Source of the DNA: Sphaerisporangium dianthi
GTDB taxonomy: Bacteria; Actinomycetota; Actinomycetes; Streptosporangiales; Streptosporangiaceae
DNA: 64,000 bases
Direction of reading: 5' to 3'
Assembly: GCF_042654065.1 (NCBI RefSeq)
Contig: NZ_JBHSFP010000003.1
Span: 62,001-126,000 of the forward strand
Both the position numbers and the translations under genes were made by a program. Shown in pieces: positions 63,601 through 64,000 of the stretch. The notes beneath the pieces were generated by a model, which was given only the letters and a program-made list of their open reading frames with translations, had not been told where the DNA came from and did not search any database. Each line of letters opens with the position of its first letter. Position 1 is the stretch's first letter.

Positions 63601-64000
63601 TGGCCGGTGTCGATCCCGGTGTCCAGGACGGCCACCTCGACGCCCTTGCCGGTGTTGCCGCCTGCCCACACCTTGGGGGCGCCGATCTGGGCGGTGCTGG
63701 TGGAGAGGTCGGCCCGCACCTTGCCGTCGAGCCACACCTTGGCGATGCCGCCCGCCAGGGAGCCCTGGCCGGCGGCGCGCTCGGACGGGGAGGGGAGGGT
63801 GGCGCCCTTGGTGAGCGAGGCCCAGAACCCGGCCGAGCGGTCGGCGTCCACCGCCGCGCCCTGGATGCTGCTCAGCGCGCGCACCTGCCGCGCGCCCTGG
63901 GGCAGCGCCGCGGTGCGGGACCGGGTGGCGGCGTCGGTGTAGGAGACGATGAGCGGCAGGCGGGAGCGGTGCGCGTCGTCGTAGCCGTCGGCCAGCAACC
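60621..64000 (-). CDS. Secreted S8 subtilase, N-terminus cut by window
   Basis: At least 1125 residues are visible; the start and signal peptide lie beyond the right edge. Catalytic Asp in VAVLDTGIDTGHPDL, His in GKGHGTHVAST, oxyanion Asn in VIAAGNAGG and Ser in SGTSMATPHVAG. A PA-like segment (RPVKGAAVVVRNGG) and Fn3-like beta domains (VTYTNTGDAPVTLDLAARF) follow. A long C-terminal beta region ends in VSYDDGATWHKAG and LRAAAADARGNTVAQTI, typical of large actinobacterial subtilases with about 1,100-1,250 residues. TAG stop at 60621-60623. Extracellular protein degradation. Confidence 0.93.
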   Translation of the reverse strand, partial: LLADGYDDAHRSRLPLIVSYTDAATRSRTAALPQGARQVRALSSIQGAAVDADRSAGFWASLTKGATLPSPSERAAGQGSLAGGIAKVWLDGKVRADLSTSTAQIGAPKVWAGGNTGKGVEVAVLDTGIDTGHPDLAGQIIDSQSFVPGQSVEDGKGHGTHVASTIAGTGAASGGEEKGVAPGARLHIGKVLDNDGGGLDSWVLAGMEWAARDRHAKIISMSLGAGPSDGTDPLSMAVNELSAETGALFVIAAGNAGGDYTVSTPAAADAALAVGAVDSSDALASFSSRGPRPGDGGLKPELTAPGVDILAARSQYAIEGEGFYQTMSGTSMATPHVAGAAALLAAQHPDWSGPRLKDALVSTTKPTPAYSVAEAGSGRLDIAATTSATVFATTGAYAGFHGYPTAPGTTGDKEVTYTNTGDAPVTLDLAARFTGAPQAAFTLSASKITVPAHGTGTVTVTAHLDEVPVDARVYGTVEATDAGGTVRARTMIGVAKEGERHTLTLTAKDRSGRPLSGDLILTGEHFFAPIWLDETGTLDLRIPDGTYTAWLSAELEGANGPHSKGLGMLAVTDIRLDQDRTATFDARKARRITAVAPKATSLSGVRLDLYRGLADDDYTASSVWPDSSHDSAWVLPTAKVRAGVFEMGGHWRLEQPALTVASPDGAFDDLMVQRGATPLPKGRRTLSAVFAGDGGAAAYRSRPVKGAAVVVRNGGVVTREEQAAAAAAAGAELLLVVNDGDGRIVPWNDGPYLPSNPAPLTVATLTQDEGEKLISRIESGRTTRLEVTSNPVTEYVYDLVHRFQKAVPAEPVHRPRQDELARVEVSFRNARPGKAMENRSDFWRFGYNTASNIGGWTAPAVGERTDWVTAGTRWHEEAQIMREVQQHAVGEVSYRAGTTTASRWFGPVHRPRLEAETAPLRLDDTLQAVVPGWGDTGSAHVGRTLYNGQVSNQLKIYQGDTLLGESAYDAIAVFGVRPERLPYRLVSENSRGEWANPYSTATRTEWGFTSEAGKPGEVARLPLIQLDYDADTDAAGKARRHDAITLTPSHLDGVTGSGAIRSVTLEVSYDDGATWHKAGLRKDGAGWSTRLDAPARASYVTLRAAAADARGNTVAQTITRAFGLK

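Overview
The window is high-GC DNA with dense, short-spaced or overlapping genes, frequent GTG starts and GGAGG-type ribosome binding sites. It fits a soil actinomycete. The gene set (DyP peroxidase with encapsulin, SigE-type ECF sigma factor, large secreted subtilases, PlcC-like phospholipase, ROK-controlled sugar ABC operon) suggests Streptosporangiales or a relative; that placement is inference. Both edges cut genes: metY at the left and a subtilase at the right.

1-14.2 kb is a sulfur-themed block. metX and metY (methionine synthesis) run leftward. An OsmC-like protein and a flavin monooxygenase run rightward; the monooxygenase appears to start at a rare ATC codon. Next come a 21-codon cysteine-containing leader peptide, five luciferase-like flavin monooxygenases (LLM class), a polar amino acid (cystine-type) ABC importer and a GNAT acetyltransferase. 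The combination resembles the Bacillus yxe and ytm operons for salvage of S-modified cysteines, but with an expanded monooxygenase set. It is the best candidate here for an undescribed system.

14.2-34.8 kb is mixed: HxlR regulator with an NAD(P)-binding partner, ABC exporter, ThuA/Gfo-Idh pair, Sfp-type phosphopantetheinyl transferase, cold-shock-domain protein, ECF sigma factor with a membrane partner, a secreted Xaa-Pro peptidase-like hydrolase, an unknown repeat-tailed protein and a P-loop protein. Then come two TetR-controlled modules with readable operators (isochorismatase-like hydrolase plus aldehyde dehydrogenase; SDR plus NTF2-like protein), and an unknown lipoprotein/multipass membrane pair.

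35-49.4 kb holds a secreted subtilase with a malectin-like tail, a YchJ protein, a MarR/azoreductase divergent pair, a GH4 glycosidase opposite a Gfo/Idh dehydrogenase, an encapsulated peroxidase operon, a secreted I36-type inhibitor-like protein and a Tat-exported phospholipase C. Two gene fragments (STAND/NACHT-like and LuxR/AAA-like) lie in the gaps.

49.6-60.4 kb is a carbohydrate locus built around a 154-base divergent promoter. Leftward: binding protein, two permeases, ROK regulator and a Gfo/Idh dehydrogenase. Rightward: a cysteine-free MDR dehydrogenase, a TIM-barrel isomerase, an MGH/GH63-like glycosidase and a glycogen-debranching-type enzyme. Together they suggest import, oxidation or epimerisation, and hydrolysis of an unknown glucoside. 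Strong hairpin terminators close most transcription units.
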